Origin: Chloroflexota bacterium
GTDB taxonomy: Bacteria > Chloroflexota > Anaerolineae > Anaerolineales > Villigracilaceae
Assembly (NCBI GenBank): GCA_016234495.1
Contig: JACRBI010000054.1
Location: forward strand, 186,001-250,000
DNA length: 64,000 nt
Direction of reading: 5' to 3'
Every line of letters begins with the position of its first letter. The stretch's first letter is position 1. Under the pieces are notes generated by a model. It was not told the DNA's origin and searched no databases. It saw nothing but the letters and a program-made list of their open reading frames with translations. Positions 34,464 to 42,430 of the stretch are shown here, one piece after another. Position numbers and translations under genes: made by a program.

Positions 34464-35619
34464 TTTCTTCCTTGGGAACAATGGATGGGACGCGTTTGGT
34501 TACAGGAACGACGGATCTGTAAACATCGCTCAGAACAAACAATATCATGCCGCCAAGTACCGTGGGAATAAAGTACTTATAGAACAGGTTGACATAGTAC
34601 ACAATGGGGTAGTGTTCTGGGCTTGGTTCGTAATGACTCATCCACGCCGCAGAAAAATTAGGACCGGCATCGGGGTGGCAACGCTGGCATTTGCCCAGCA
34701 GATTTGCCTGGATTGCAACGCCAGTTTTTGGGTCATCCGTTTTTGTAATGTCATGCACGCCATGGCAGTCAGTACAAACCGCTTTGTTTGTGGGTTGATC
34801 GGGAAACTGTTCTTCAAATATCTTAACTGTAGCGCCATGAAAATCTGCTACATAAGTATCTATAACATGGGTTGAAATATCGTACTTGTCCATGATCTCT
34901 GCGTTTGAGTGGCATTTTCCACATAAGGCTGGGGTGCTGTTGTGAAAAGATGTAGTGCCTCCTTGAACGTTATGAACGCCGTGACAGTTGATGCAGGTTG
35001 GCACGTCATCGTTACCCCCTTCGCTTAATGCCTTGCCGTGAACGCTTTCTTGATACTTTCCATATATTTCGGCGTGGCATTGAGAACAGGTTTCCTGAAT
35101 TAAACGTTGGATAGCCACAAACGTGATCTCGCCTTTCGTATCCCTCTCAAACCGGGTTGACGTGTGGGGATTATGGCAATCTGAGCAGATCGCTGCCGAT
35201 TCCTCCCCGTTTTGAAAAGCGGCTTGATGCGCACTGTCTTGTGCTTTCTCAAATTGTTCTTCGTGACATTCTTTGCACGCGGTATTTAATGACTGGGAAT
35301 GCGCGCGAAGACTTTTTTCTTCGATTTTGGGATGTGGGTAGCTCTTGATATTAGCATGACAGTCTGCGCATTCTACTTTTTCTACCGCATGAACTGATTT
35401 TTCAAATTTGGCTGGGTCAATCGTGGCAGAAACCGACTCGCCGTCTACCACCACTTCCAAGCCCTCATCTTTATGACAATTGATACAAACGTTGCTGGCA
35501 GATTTTATTTTTAATTCTGGTGCCGCCTGAGCCGAAGGTATTAAAGAAAAAAATAAAAGCACAACCCCTAGAAATAAAACGAATACCGACCGGAATAAGA
35601 ACCAATTTTTTTGTTGCAT
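34450..35619 (-). CDS. Membrane-anchored nine-haem cytochrome c
   Basis: 389 residues from the ATG at 35619 (GGAG six bases upstream); a longer frame lacks support. N-terminal signal/anchor (FLGVVLLFFSLIPSAQA), then nine CxxCH motifs in order: CINCH, CADCH, CKECH, CSDCH, CSQCH, CINCH, CGKCH, CTDCH, CQRCH. A C-terminal helix (IPTVLGGMILFVLSDVY) anchors it to the membrane. The arrangement resembles the c-type part of Geobacter inner-membrane quinone oxidoreductases such as CbcL, but here the b-type part is a separate gene. It probably carries electrons outward from the quinone pool; the acceptor is unknown. Confidence 0.9.
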   Translation of the reverse strand: MQQKNWFLFRSVFVLFLGVVLLFFSLIPSAQAAPELKIKSASNVCINCHKDEGLEVVVDGESVSATIDPAKFEKSVHAVEKVECADCHANIKSYPHPKIEEKSLRAHSQSLNTACKECHEEQFEKAQDSAHQAAFQNGEESAAICSDCHNPHTSTRFERDTKGEITFVAIQRLIQETCSQCHAEIYGKYQESVHGKALSEGGNDDVPTCINCHGVHNVQGGTTSFHNSTPALCGKCHSNAEIMDKYDISTHVIDTYVADFHGATVKIFEEQFPDQPTNKAVCTDCHGVHDITKTDDPKTGVAIQANLLGKCQRCHPDAGPNFSAAWMSHYEPSPEHYPIVYYVNLFYKYFIPTVLGGMILFVLSDVYRSVVPVTKRVPSIVPKEENDYE

Positions 35620-35716
35620 CGCATACTCCTTGCAAGAATTGCGCTTTCTGAGATTAAAGTCCATTAATCTTTCCAAATTTTATAAAAATTTTCGAAATAA
35701 CAATAGAGGATGTTTA

Positions 35717-35736
35717 CCCTAAAAATGTAGGGGAAA
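35717..35736. promoter_or_regulatory. Candidate operator upstream of the cytochrome c gene
   Basis: CCCTA-N6-TAGGG (35717-35732) extended to TAGGGGAAAT, about 98-117 bp upstream of the cytochrome c start. It shares both sequence blocks with 33501-33520, in swapped order. Confidence 0.5.
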
Positions 35737-35751
35737 TTTGTATTTTAAACA

Positions 35752-35790
35752 ATAAAAACAGGGCTACTGCAACAGTAGCCCTGTTTTTAT
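35752..35790 (-). terminator. Terminator of the gcv operon
   Basis: Perfect 18-bp arms around CAA (35752-35769, 35773-35790), with TTTTTATTG on the minus strand, nine bases beyond the gcvPB stop. Confidence 0.9.
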
Positions 35791-35798
35791 TAAATGAA

Positions 35799-37286
35799 TT
35801 ACTTCATTGACTCGTAATTCTCAGGCAACCAGCAGCACAGAACTAACTCTCTCGCCGCTTTGACCTCATCCATTCTTCCAAAGGGAGTGGTGTGTGGCGC
35901 GTTGTGGAGCAATTCGGGGTTTGTCTTCGCTTCTTCCGCGATCTTGATCAAGGCGTCGGCGAAACGATCCAGCGTATCCTTGTTCTCGGTCTCGGTCGGT
36001 TCGATCATCAGCGCTTCGTGGACGATGAGCGGGAAGTAATTCGTGGGCGGGTGGAATTTGTAGTCCATCAGGCGCTTGGCAATATCCAGCGCGCGGACGT
36101 CACTGCCTGCGAACTGACCTTCCGCAACAAATTCGTGCATACAGATTCGGTCAAACGGGATGGTATATGTTCCGCGCAATTTTGCCTGCAAATAGTTGGC
36201 GTTCAACACTGCATATTGCGAAACGTCCTTCAAACCGTCCGGGCCGTGCATGGAAATATACGTGTAAGCGCGGACAAGTCCGCCGCCGAAATGACCGTGG
36301 AAGGCTTTCATGCGTCCGATACTTTGCTTGGGTGTGACGAAGCCATACAGCGGGGCAGTTTCATCATCCGCTTCTTCAACGATGCCGACCAGCGGCGAGG
36401 GCAGGAAATCGTGCAGGCGTTCGCTCACGCCAACGGGACCTGAACCCGGCCCGCCGCCTCCGTGCGGGACGGAGAAGGTCTTGTGCAGGTTGAAGTGCAT
36501 CACGTCAAAGCCGAGGTCGCCCGGGCGGACAATGCCAAGCAGGGCATTCAGGTTCGCGCCGTCACCGTACATCAAGCCGCCGCAGTCTTTGACGAGCTTG
36601 ATGACGTCTTCGATATGTTCATCGAACATGCCGAGAGTGTTCGGGTTGGTGACCATCATGCCGACGACGGTATCGTCACAGGCGGCGGCGAGGGCTTTGA
36701 GGTCAACATTGCCGCGTTCATCCGATGGGATGGTGACCACGCTCATGCCCAACATGCCCGCGGATGCGGGGTTCGTGCCATGCGCGGCATCGGGGATGAG
36801 CATCTTGGTGCGTTTGCTGTCGCCGCGTGATTTGTGATAGGCGGCCATCATCAGCACCCCGGTGAATTCTCCGTGTGCGCCGGCGGCAGGTTGAAGTGTC
36901 ACACCTGCGAATCCGCTGATCTCTTTCAGCCATTCCTGCAATTCGTACATCAAAACGAGGTTGCCTTGCACGGTTTCAATCGGCTGTAATGGATGTGTGT
37001 AAAGGAAGCCCGGCAGGCGGCAGGTATCTTCGTTGATCTTCGGGTTGTACTTCATGGTGCATGAACCCAAAGGATAGAAGCCATCGTCCACGCTGTAGTT
37101 GAATTTGCTGAGCCGCGTGTAGTGGCGGACAACATCCACTTCGGCGAGTTCGGGCAGGGGAAGGTCAGAGCGCAGCAAATGATTGGGAGGCAGGACAGTT
37201 TCGGGGACGTCTGATGCGGGCATGGTCACGCCGAGTCGCCCGGGGGAGGAAAGTTCAAAGATGGTGGGTTCAACAATCGCAGCCAT
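35799..37286 (-). CDS. gcvPB: Glycine dehydrogenase (decarboxylating) subunit 2
   Basis: 495 residues, PLP-binding subunit of split P-protein. It decarboxylates glycine and transfers aminomethyl to the lipoyl arm of GcvH. The PLP lysine lies in HFNLHKTFSVPHGGGGPG, with SCTMKYNPK near the N-terminus and ACDDTVVGMMVTNPNTLG before it. The C-terminus ELVLCCWLPENYESMK is matched by the remnant at 29824. Start overlaps the gcvPA stop by one base (TAATG), so both subunits are translated together. Riboswitch control lies upstream of gcvH. Confidence 0.97.
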   Translation of the reverse strand: MAAIVEPTIFELSSPGRLGVTMPASDVPETVLPPNHLLRSDLPLPELAEVDVVRHYTRLSKFNYSVDDGFYPLGSCTMKYNPKINEDTCRLPGFLYTHPLQPIETVQGNLVLMYELQEWLKEISGFAGVTLQPAAGAHGEFTGVLMMAAYHKSRGDSKRTKMLIPDAAHGTNPASAGMLGMSVVTIPSDERGNVDLKALAAACDDTVVGMMVTNPNTLGMFDEHIEDVIKLVKDCGGLMYGDGANLNALLGIVRPGDLGFDVMHFNLHKTFSVPHGGGGPGSGPVGVSERLHDFLPSPLVGIVEEADDETAPLYGFVTPKQSIGRMKAFHGHFGGGLVRAYTYISMHGPDGLKDVSQYAVLNANYLQAKLRGTYTIPFDRICMHEFVAEGQFAGSDVRALDIAKRLMDYKFHPPTNYFPLIVHEALMIEPTETENKDTLDRFADALIKIAEEAKTNPELLHNAPHTTPFGRMDEVKAARELVLCCWLPENYESMK

Positions 37287-38635
37287 TATTCCATCTCCTT
37301 TAAAACTTCCACGAGTGTGTCAATTTCCTGTTTGCTGTTCATTTCGGTGAAGGCCATGAGGATGTGATTTTCGAGCGAGGGATAATCTTTGCCGAGGGCG
37401 TACCCGCCGAGGATGCCGTGTTCAAGCAAATATTCGTTGACCTCATCCGCAGGTTTGGGACAGCACAAAACAAATTCATGGAAGAAGGGCTCGCTGAAGC
37501 AAAGACCAAAGCCGTCGATCTTGCTGAGTTCGCTGGCGGCGTAATGCGCTTTTTGATAACAAAGATTTGCGACCTGGCTCAAGCCAGTCTTGCCAAGCGT
37601 TGACATATAAACAGCGGATGCGAGCGCGAGCAAACCTTGATTGGAACAGATGTTGGAGGTGGCGCGTTCGCGTTTGATGTGTTGTTCGCGCGCGGTGAGA
37701 GTTAACACATACGAGCGCTGTCCGCGATTGTCAACGGTTTCGCCGATGAGACGCCCGGCCATTTTGTGAACGTAGGATTTTTTCGTGGTGAAGAATCCGA
37801 GATACGGTCCGCCGTACCAAAGCGGGATGCCGAAAGGCTGAGCTTCGCCGACGACAATATCCGCGCCCATTTCGGCGGGAGTCTTGAGCATGATCAGCGC
37901 GGTTGGATTGGCAACGATGCAAACGAGCGAGCCTTTTGCGTGCGCGTCTTCGATGAGTTTTGTGTAATCGTGGATGCGTCCGAAGAAATCGGGATATTGG
38001 ACGACGACGAGCATTGTGTTTTCATCGACGAGCGACATCATTGCTTCGGGTCCGACTTCGGGGTCGATGGATACGTCATCCCCGACCTCTTCCACGCCCA
38101 TACCTTGAGTGTAGGTACGGATGACTTCGCGGTACTGCGGATGCAAACTGGGGGACAAAACAACCTTCTTGCGTTTGCCGCGGAATTGTGCAAAGGCGAG
38201 GTTGACCGCTTCGGCTGTGGCAGTCGCACCGTCATAATGCGATGCGTTGGAAACTTCCATGCCGGTCAGGTTGGTCATCAGCGATTGATATTCAAAGATG
38301 GCTTGCAATGTACCTTGTGAAATTTCTGGCTGATACGGTGTGTAGGCTGTGTAGAATTCACCGCGGCGCAGGATATGGTCAACGACTGATGGGATGTAGT
38401 GATTGTACGCGCCTGCGCCGAGGAAGGAGATCATGTGTTCGCGTACATTTTCGTTGGTATTTGCCATTTCACTTAATAGTGAAGCGGCTTCCATTTCGGT
38501 TAATGCGGGGGGCAGGTCAAGTTTGGGAAAGCGATGTTTTTGCGGTACAGCCTCGAAGAGATCGTCAAGCGTTTTTACGCCGACTGTCTCGAGCATCGCA
38601 TCCCGTTCAGTGGGACTGATGGGAATGTAGGTCAT
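37286..38635 (-). CDS. gcvPA: Glycine dehydrogenase (decarboxylating) subunit 1
   Basis: 449 residues, the non-PLP-lysine half of split P-protein. Typical stretches: FLGAGAYNHYIPSVVDHIL, FYTAYTPYQPEISQGTLQ, NLTGMEVSNASHYDGATA and QPFGIPLWYGGPYLGFF. Split P-proteins occur in Firmicutes, archaea, Thermus and Chloroflexota. It follows gcvH after 46 bp that contain a palindromic repeat, and precedes gcvPB with overlap. No gcvT or lpd gene is in the window. Confidence 0.97.
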   Translation of the reverse strand: MTYIPISPTERDAMLETVGVKTLDDLFEAVPQKHRFPKLDLPPALTEMEAASLLSEMANTNENVREHMISFLGAGAYNHYIPSVVDHILRRGEFYTAYTPYQPEISQGTLQAIFEYQSLMTNLTGMEVSNASHYDGATATAEAVNLAFAQFRGKRKKVVLSPSLHPQYREVIRTYTQGMGVEEVGDDVSIDPEVGPEAMMSLVDENTMLVVVQYPDFFGRIHDYTKLIEDAHAKGSLVCIVANPTALIMLKTPAEMGADIVVGEAQPFGIPLWYGGPYLGFFTTKKSYVHKMAGRLIGETVDNRGQRSYVLTLTAREQHIKRERATSNICSNQGLLALASAVYMSTLGKTGLSQVANLCYQKAHYAASELSKIDGFGLCFSEPFFHEFVLCCPKPADEVNEYLLEHGILGGYALGKDYPSLENHILMAFTEMNSKQEIDTLVEVLKEME

Positions 38636-38648
38636 GTTGCCTCTAATT

Positions 38649-38675
38649 GTAGGGGCGGGATTACCCCGCCCCTAC
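38649..38675. repeat. GC-rich palindromic unit between gcvH and gcvPA
   Basis: Perfect arms GTAGGGGCGGG and CCCGCCCCTAC around five bases. This is a widespread intergenic palindrome form in bacteria; with no T-run it is not an ordinary terminator, but could lower gcvPA/PB expression relative to gcvH. Confidence 0.6.
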
Positions 38676-38681
38676 TTATGA

Positions 38682-39059
38682 TTAATGAGCGCGTCCTGCG
38701 CAATCCGCTTCGTAAGCGGCAGCATCCATCACATCGCCAGTTGCGCCGCCTTCGACCTTGATCATCCAGCCTTCGCCGAATGGGTCGGAGTTGAGGGTTT
38801 CGGGTTTGTCGGAAAGTCCCTTGTTCACGGCGCTGACTTTCCCTGCGGCGGAGGCGTAAATTTCCGCGGAGGCTTTTACCGATTCAACAGATGCGATTGC
38901 TCTACCTACTGCAACTTCTTCGCCTTCTTCGACGAGCAGTTCAACGAAGACGATGTCCGATAGCTGGCTTTGGGCAAAGTCGGTGATGCCCATGGCTCCA
39001 GTGGCTGGGTCAAACCATTCATCGGATTTGGTGTACTTGAGGTTGGACGGAACGTTCAT
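38682..39059 (-). CDS. gcvH: Glycine cleavage system H protein
   Basis: 125 residues, the lipoylated carrier that shuttles the aminomethyl group between P, T and L proteins. The lipoyl-lysine is K62 in SVESVKASAEIY; KYTKSDEWF opens the domain and SDPFGEGWMIKV closes it. It is the first gene after the tandem glycine riboswitch. Start has AGGAG ten bases upstream. The C-terminal CAGRAH tail is slightly unusual. Confidence 0.97.
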   Translation of the reverse strand: MNVPSNLKYTKSDEWFDPATGAMGITDFAQSQLSDIVFVELLVEEGEEVAVGRAIASVESVKASAEIYASAAGKVSAVNKGLSDKPETLNSDPFGEGWMIKVEGGATGDVMDAAAYEADCAGRAH

Positions 39060-39096
39060 TGTTTTATGGCTCCTGTTTTTGGATTTTGGCGAATCA

Positions 39097-39132
39097 AAAG
39101 AGGACGTGCAATTATAGAATTGCGCGTCCTCT
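39097..39132 (-). terminator. Riboswitch expression-platform terminator
   Basis: Minus-strand arms AGAGGACG-C-GCAATT and AATTGC-A-CGTCCTCT (one mismatch) followed by TTTG. Its 5' arm shares CAGAGG with the 3' strand of aptamer-2 P1, so ligand binding should block it and turn gcvH on. Confidence 0.75.
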
Positions 39133-39391
39133 GTAATGGAACCTGAGAGATTGGTTTAGTCGATTTGCCGCCTAGTCTGCTGGCCGCCCAGTCGTTTGGT
39201 TTTTGACCACGCGACTATCTGCCTGCTTGACTATTTGACGATCAACTAACGTTACACCGTCGGTATCCCTTTTGGGATTTTCCAGAGTCTATGCGGATGA
39301 AGGGTCCTTTTGCCTGAGAGATTCGTCTGGTTTCGCCTGTTCCAGATTTGCACCTTCGGCGTCCCGCCCTTGCGGGATCTCTTCCCTGCAT
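39122..39391 (-). promoter_or_regulatory. Tandem glycine riboswitch
   Basis: On the minus strand, aptamer 1 (about 39391-39290) has GGGAAGAGA, a P2 hairpin (TCCCGC/GCGGGA), GCCGAAGGTGCAA, a P3 hairpin and AATCTCTCAGGCAAAAGGAC. Aptamer 2 (about 39290-39122) has CTCTGGA, a small ATCCC/GGGAT hairpin, ACCGACGGTGTAA, an enlarged P3 and AATCTCTCAGGTTCC, then ACAGAGGAC closing P1. These are the conserved glycine aptamer cores. It sits directly upstream of gcvH-gcvPA-gcvPB and should activate them when glycine is abundant. Aptamer 2 deviates in the usual CAGGxAAAAGGAC segment and carries a repeat in P3. Confidence 0.93.
39170..39236. repeat. AGTC palindromic repeat inside riboswitch aptamer 2
   Basis: Nested arms TAGTC (39173-39177)/GACTA (39229-39233), AGTCG (39190-39194)/CGACT (39212-39216) and TGGT (39197-39200)/ACCA (39206-39209). 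It caps the P3 stem of aptamer 2 and resembles the repeat at 49611-49683. Confidence 0.7.
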
Positions 39392-39409
39392 ACCGTTCAA
39401 TTGATTTTG

Positions 39410-39438
39410 ATTTTACGGTTGAGGAGTGTGAGAGTCAA
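39410..39438 (-). promoter_or_regulatory. Promoter of the riboswitch-gcv operon
   Basis: Minus strand TTGACT (39433-39438), 17-bp spacer, TAAAAT (39410-39415); transcription would begin near 39403, about 12 nt before aptamer 1. Confidence 0.75.
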
Positions 39439-39470
39439 GGGTCGAATATAAGCAAATCGACATTACATGC

Positions 39471-40808
39471 TTATTTGTTTTTTTCCTTTTCAAGCAGGCT
39501 TTTGAGGTGTGCCACCAACTCCTGGCACTCTGGTTCGTAGGCTATGCTGTTCATTTGATAAGGATCTTTTTCGAGATCATATAATTCCAATTCAGGGTCG
39601 GATGTCGGCGCAAACGAATCCATGACCGTTTCAGCGTACACATACCGTTCCGTGTGAATCGCGGCATATTCTCCGCGCGGCGGCCAGCCTTCGAGCAGTA
39701 CGCCTTCACGCCACTCCCCCTGACCGGTCAGCAGGTTCACCAGGGACAACCCATCCATATCGGCTGGAATTGGAATTTCAGCAAGCTGAAGCAGGGTGGG
39801 CGCAATGTCGATGTTGGCGACCACTTTATTTTCCACAAACGGCTTTGCGATCAATGGGGGATATCGGATCGCAAACGGGACGCGAACACTTTCATCGTAC
39901 AAAGTGTTCTTGGTGGTCAGTCGGTGTTCGCCCCATTGCAGACCATTATCTGAGAGAAAAATGATCATGGTATTGTCCATTTCGCCGGTCTCATCGAGTT
40001 TGGTTAGAACTTTTTCCAGGGTTCTATCAAGCGAGATGAGGGTAAGGATCTGTCCGCGGCGGATTTCATCAAGGCTTTCTATCGCGCTTTCATCCAATGC
40101 GGGGTCTTTTAATCCTATCCAGGCGGGTTTGTCCGATACATCCTCTTCATTGAAATTTGGCAGACGGGCAGGGAGATCAATATTCAAAGACATATCTTCA
40201 GGCGCAGGGGTAAATGGATTATGCGGCGCGTTTACGGCAAGCAGCAGTACAAATGGCTTTCTCTTCCCTGCTGATTGCTCCAAAAATTCAATTGCATAAT
40301 TCCCGAGTGTGTATGTAACATATTCGCCTTCATGCCGTATCCATTCGCCGTTGACATTAAGCAGGGGATTTTCGTAGCGTGTTTCGCCGTTTTTGTAGGA
40401 TGCCCAAAAATCAAATTCTGGCCTCATCTTTCCATTCCACGTGTTTAGGTATTTTCCGACCAATCCGGTGGTGTAGCCGTTTTCGTGCATGTATTCAATA
40501 AATGTTTTTTGGTCAATAAGGGAATCATCGTTTGCCCAGACACCGTGGTTGTGGGCATACTTGCCTGTCAGAATGCTGGATCGACTTGGACAGCATAGTG
40601 GTGTTGTGACGTACGCATGTGGGAAAGCGGCTCCCTGGTCGAATATCAAACTTTGTGTTTTTGGCATATATTGCATGGTGTCATAACGCTGGTCGTCGGT
40701 AAGGATGATAAGAAAATTGGGACGCTTATCGTTAAAGCGCGGCAACGCATCACAAGCCTGCAAGACCAGGATTGACAATAGAAAAAGAACGGTTATTTTT
40801 TTTTGCAT
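39471..40808 (-). CDS. Sulfatase lipoprotein (formylglycine-dependent family)
   Basis: 445 residues from the ATG at 40808; the frame runs on to 41078 but that part is low-quality sequence overlapping another gene. Lipoprotein signal ends LVLQAC (C19). The alkaline-phosphatase-fold sulfatase core shows metal ligands NFLIILTDDQR (31-41), the modification site C72-C73-P-S-R (LCCPSRSSILTGKYAHNHG) where C72 should become formylglycine, APHNPF, and FLSDNGLQWGEH. It hydrolyses sulfate esters on the cell surface; closest in style to N-sulfoglucosamine/arylsulfatases, substrate unknown. No formylglycine-generating enzyme gene lies in the window. Confidence 0.9.
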   Translation of the reverse strand: MQKKITVLFLLSILVLQACDALPRFNDKRPNFLIILTDDQRYDTMQYMPKTQSLIFDQGAAFPHAYVTTPLCCPSRSSILTGKYAHNHGVWANDDSLIDQKTFIEYMHENGYTTGLVGKYLNTWNGKMRPEFDFWASYKNGETRYENPLLNVNGEWIRHEGEYVTYTLGNYAIEFLEQSAGKRKPFVLLLAVNAPHNPFTPAPEDMSLNIDLPARLPNFNEEDVSDKPAWIGLKDPALDESAIESLDEIRRGQILTLISLDRTLEKVLTKLDETGEMDNTMIIFLSDNGLQWGEHRLTTKNTLYDESVRVPFAIRYPPLIAKPFVENKVVANIDIAPTLLQLAEIPIPADMDGLSLVNLLTGQGEWREGVLLEGWPPRGEYAAIHTERYVYAETVMDSFAPTSDPELELYDLEKDPYQMNSIAYEPECQELVAHLKSLLEKEKNK

Positions 40809-40897
40809 GTGTCTAGGGATTCTCGCTTTATGGAATGGTTGGGATTTCGCTGGAATTATATATGCAATTTCCCTCATTGTGCCGCTTGCAAGCCAGG

Positions 40898-40939
40898 GTA
40901 ACAAAAGAGCCGCCTGATGGAAGGCGGCTCTTTTGTTAC
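40898..40939 (-). terminator. Terminator overlapping the stop of the membrane protein gene
   Basis: Perfect 17-bp arms (40898-40914 and 40923-40939) with an eight-base loop; TTTTG within the 3' arm on both strands. The gene's TAA (40936-40938) lies inside the arm. Confidence 0.8.
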
Positions 40940-41439
40940 TTACCTGCAATCTTGCGGATACGCTTCGGCTTCGCTGGCTCTTCGGCAGGTTCCAGATTTG
41001 CTGGTTCCAGCGGAGCAGGCAGCGCCTCAGGTTGATCCACTGGCGTGGGAGGTGTTGATGCGGTCGGGGTGACTCCATTAATTTGGTTGAAATATTCCCT
41101 CACACTTACGTCGTTGTAGAAGATGAGCGTCAGAATTCCAACGACCATTGAAAAGATATTGCCCATTAAAAAGGTGAGGATCTGAAACACCGCAAGCGAT
41201 TGGGAAGGTTTGACAGGCTCAGGCTGCGCGCTTAAAAGTTTTGCCGCGAAGATGATCTCATAGATGCCGAGGATTGTCGGCAGAATTGTGACCGGCAGGC
41301 AGACGATTCCGACGATTGTCCCTAGCGCCGTGGCAGACGCGATAAATCCCCAGAAGAGATTGACAATACCGCTGGTAAGGGTCATTACGGCTATGGCTGT
41401 GAACAAGCCGGGTTTTTGAACTGAATAATTTGTGCTCAT
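40936..41439 (-). CDS. Small multi-spanning membrane protein, unknown function
   Basis: 167 residues from the ATG at 41439, which has AAGGAG six bases upstream; a longer frame to 41709 is antisense-type sequence. Three to four hydrophobic segments lie between residues 12 and 112 (LFTAIAVMTLTSGIVNLFWG, IVGIVCLPVTILPTILGIYE, FLMGNIFSMVVGILTLIFY). A Pro/Glu-rich cytoplasmic-looking tail (about 125-157) ends in KPKRIRKIAGK. No family is recognised. It follows the lipid-anchored-type gene pair on the same strand. Confidence 0.7.
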   Translation of the reverse strand: MSTNYSVQKPGLFTAIAVMTLTSGIVNLFWGFIASATALGTIVGIVCLPVTILPTILGIYEIIFAAKLLSAQPEPVKPSQSLAVFQILTFLMGNIFSMVVGILTLIFYNDVSVREYFNQINGVTPTASTPPTPVDQPEALPAPLEPANLEPAEEPAKPKRIRKIAGK

Positions 41440-41509
41440 TAGCTGCTCCTTGTTTTGTATGCCAGATATAACGATTGGGGCAGGGTTTGGTTGCGAACAA
41501 ACACAGCTG

Positions 41510-42430
41510 CTATTTTTGTTGAAAGACCAGCAAAACTCCACCCGTATATTTCCCATTGTTGGGGTCAGTGCAAATCGGCGCGATGATATCAGGGATGAGG
41601 ATTCCGCCGTCAACCACTCGGACACTGTAAACGGTTTCTGCCTGCATGACAAAGTCAGCGTATCCGTTTCCAAGCTCGGGCTTGAATCCGGTAAAGGAGT
41701 GATCCTCACCCTGATTCGACGTGATGACGATCTCGATTCCAGCCAATTGAATGCGTCGTTGATCCATGAGGATGAATTGCATCAGCCCCGCTTGTGACCC
41801 AGGCTCGCATATTGATTCCTGACTTGCCAATGTGAACGGCGCGCTGGGCGGTGGAATGGGCGTGAAAGTTGGGCGCGGTGCAAAAGTAGAACTTGCCAGC
41901 GGGATAAGCGCGGTTTGCGCAAATGAAGTTGTTGGCGTGACAGTGGAAGTGGTTGCAGTTGCAAGCGTGGGCACAACAGTCTCAGCTGTTGACTGCGTTT
42001 CAGTCACATCAGGCGCTGCGGTGGGTGATGCAACGATTGGAGTATCAGCCGCAAATGGAGTTGATATGACGGCGAACTCTGTGCTCGTGGCTGGGCTGCT
42101 TACAAATCCTTGTTGTAGATCAGCAGCGAGTCGTGCAAGCGGCTGAATTCTCTCGAAGGATTCGCCGGCCGCGACCATGCGCTGGGCTTGCGCGCTTAAT
42201 TCAGCAATGACATCCGCATCGCCGAGCAAACTCAGGCGGGCGCGGGCGCGGGCAAGGTCATGAGTGGATACATAAGACGCGGCAATTACATCTCGAAATT
42301 GATCCTTGAAATCGGAGCGCAGGATTGCGGGGCTTGCGTCCACGTATGTTACGGGGGAGATATACCAGGAGTACGCCAGACCAAGCCCAAGTCCGATGAG
42401 AAGCGCCAGCAGGAGATGCAGAATCTTCAT
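41510..42430 (-). CDS. Membrane-anchored hypothetical protein, paralogue of its upstream neighbour
   Basis: 306 residues. One N-terminal anchor (LLLALLIGLGLGLAYSWY), then a helical domain (about 28-110) clearly homologous to the protein encoded just upstream: YVDASPAILRSDFKDQFRDV versus YTDITPNILREDYRADYVLM. Next is a long Thr/Ser/Pro-rich linker (about 115-200) and a C-terminal beta-rich domain with two cysteines (SICEPGS, APICTDP), probably extracytoplasmic. Overlaps the upstream gene by four bases (ATGA). Function not recognised. Confidence 0.75.
   Translation of the reverse strand: MKILHLLLALLIGLGLGLAYSWYISPVTYVDASPAILRSDFKDQFRDVIAASYVSTHDLARARARLSLLGDADVIAELSAQAQRMVAAGESFERIQPLARLAADLQQGFVSSPATSTEFAVISTPFAADTPIVASPTAAPDVTETQSTAETVVPTLATATTSTVTPTTSFAQTALIPLASSTFAPRPTFTPIPPPSAPFTLASQESICEPGSQAGLMQFILMDQRRIQLAGIEIVITSNQGEDHSFTGFKPELGNGYADFVMQAETVYSVRVVDGGILIPDIIAPICTDPNNGKYTGGVLLVFQQK

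Noticed and set aside
40809-41078. N-terminal extension of the sulfatase frame
   Set aside because: It runs through a terminator region and the adjacent gene; the lipoprotein signal peptide fixes the start at 40808.
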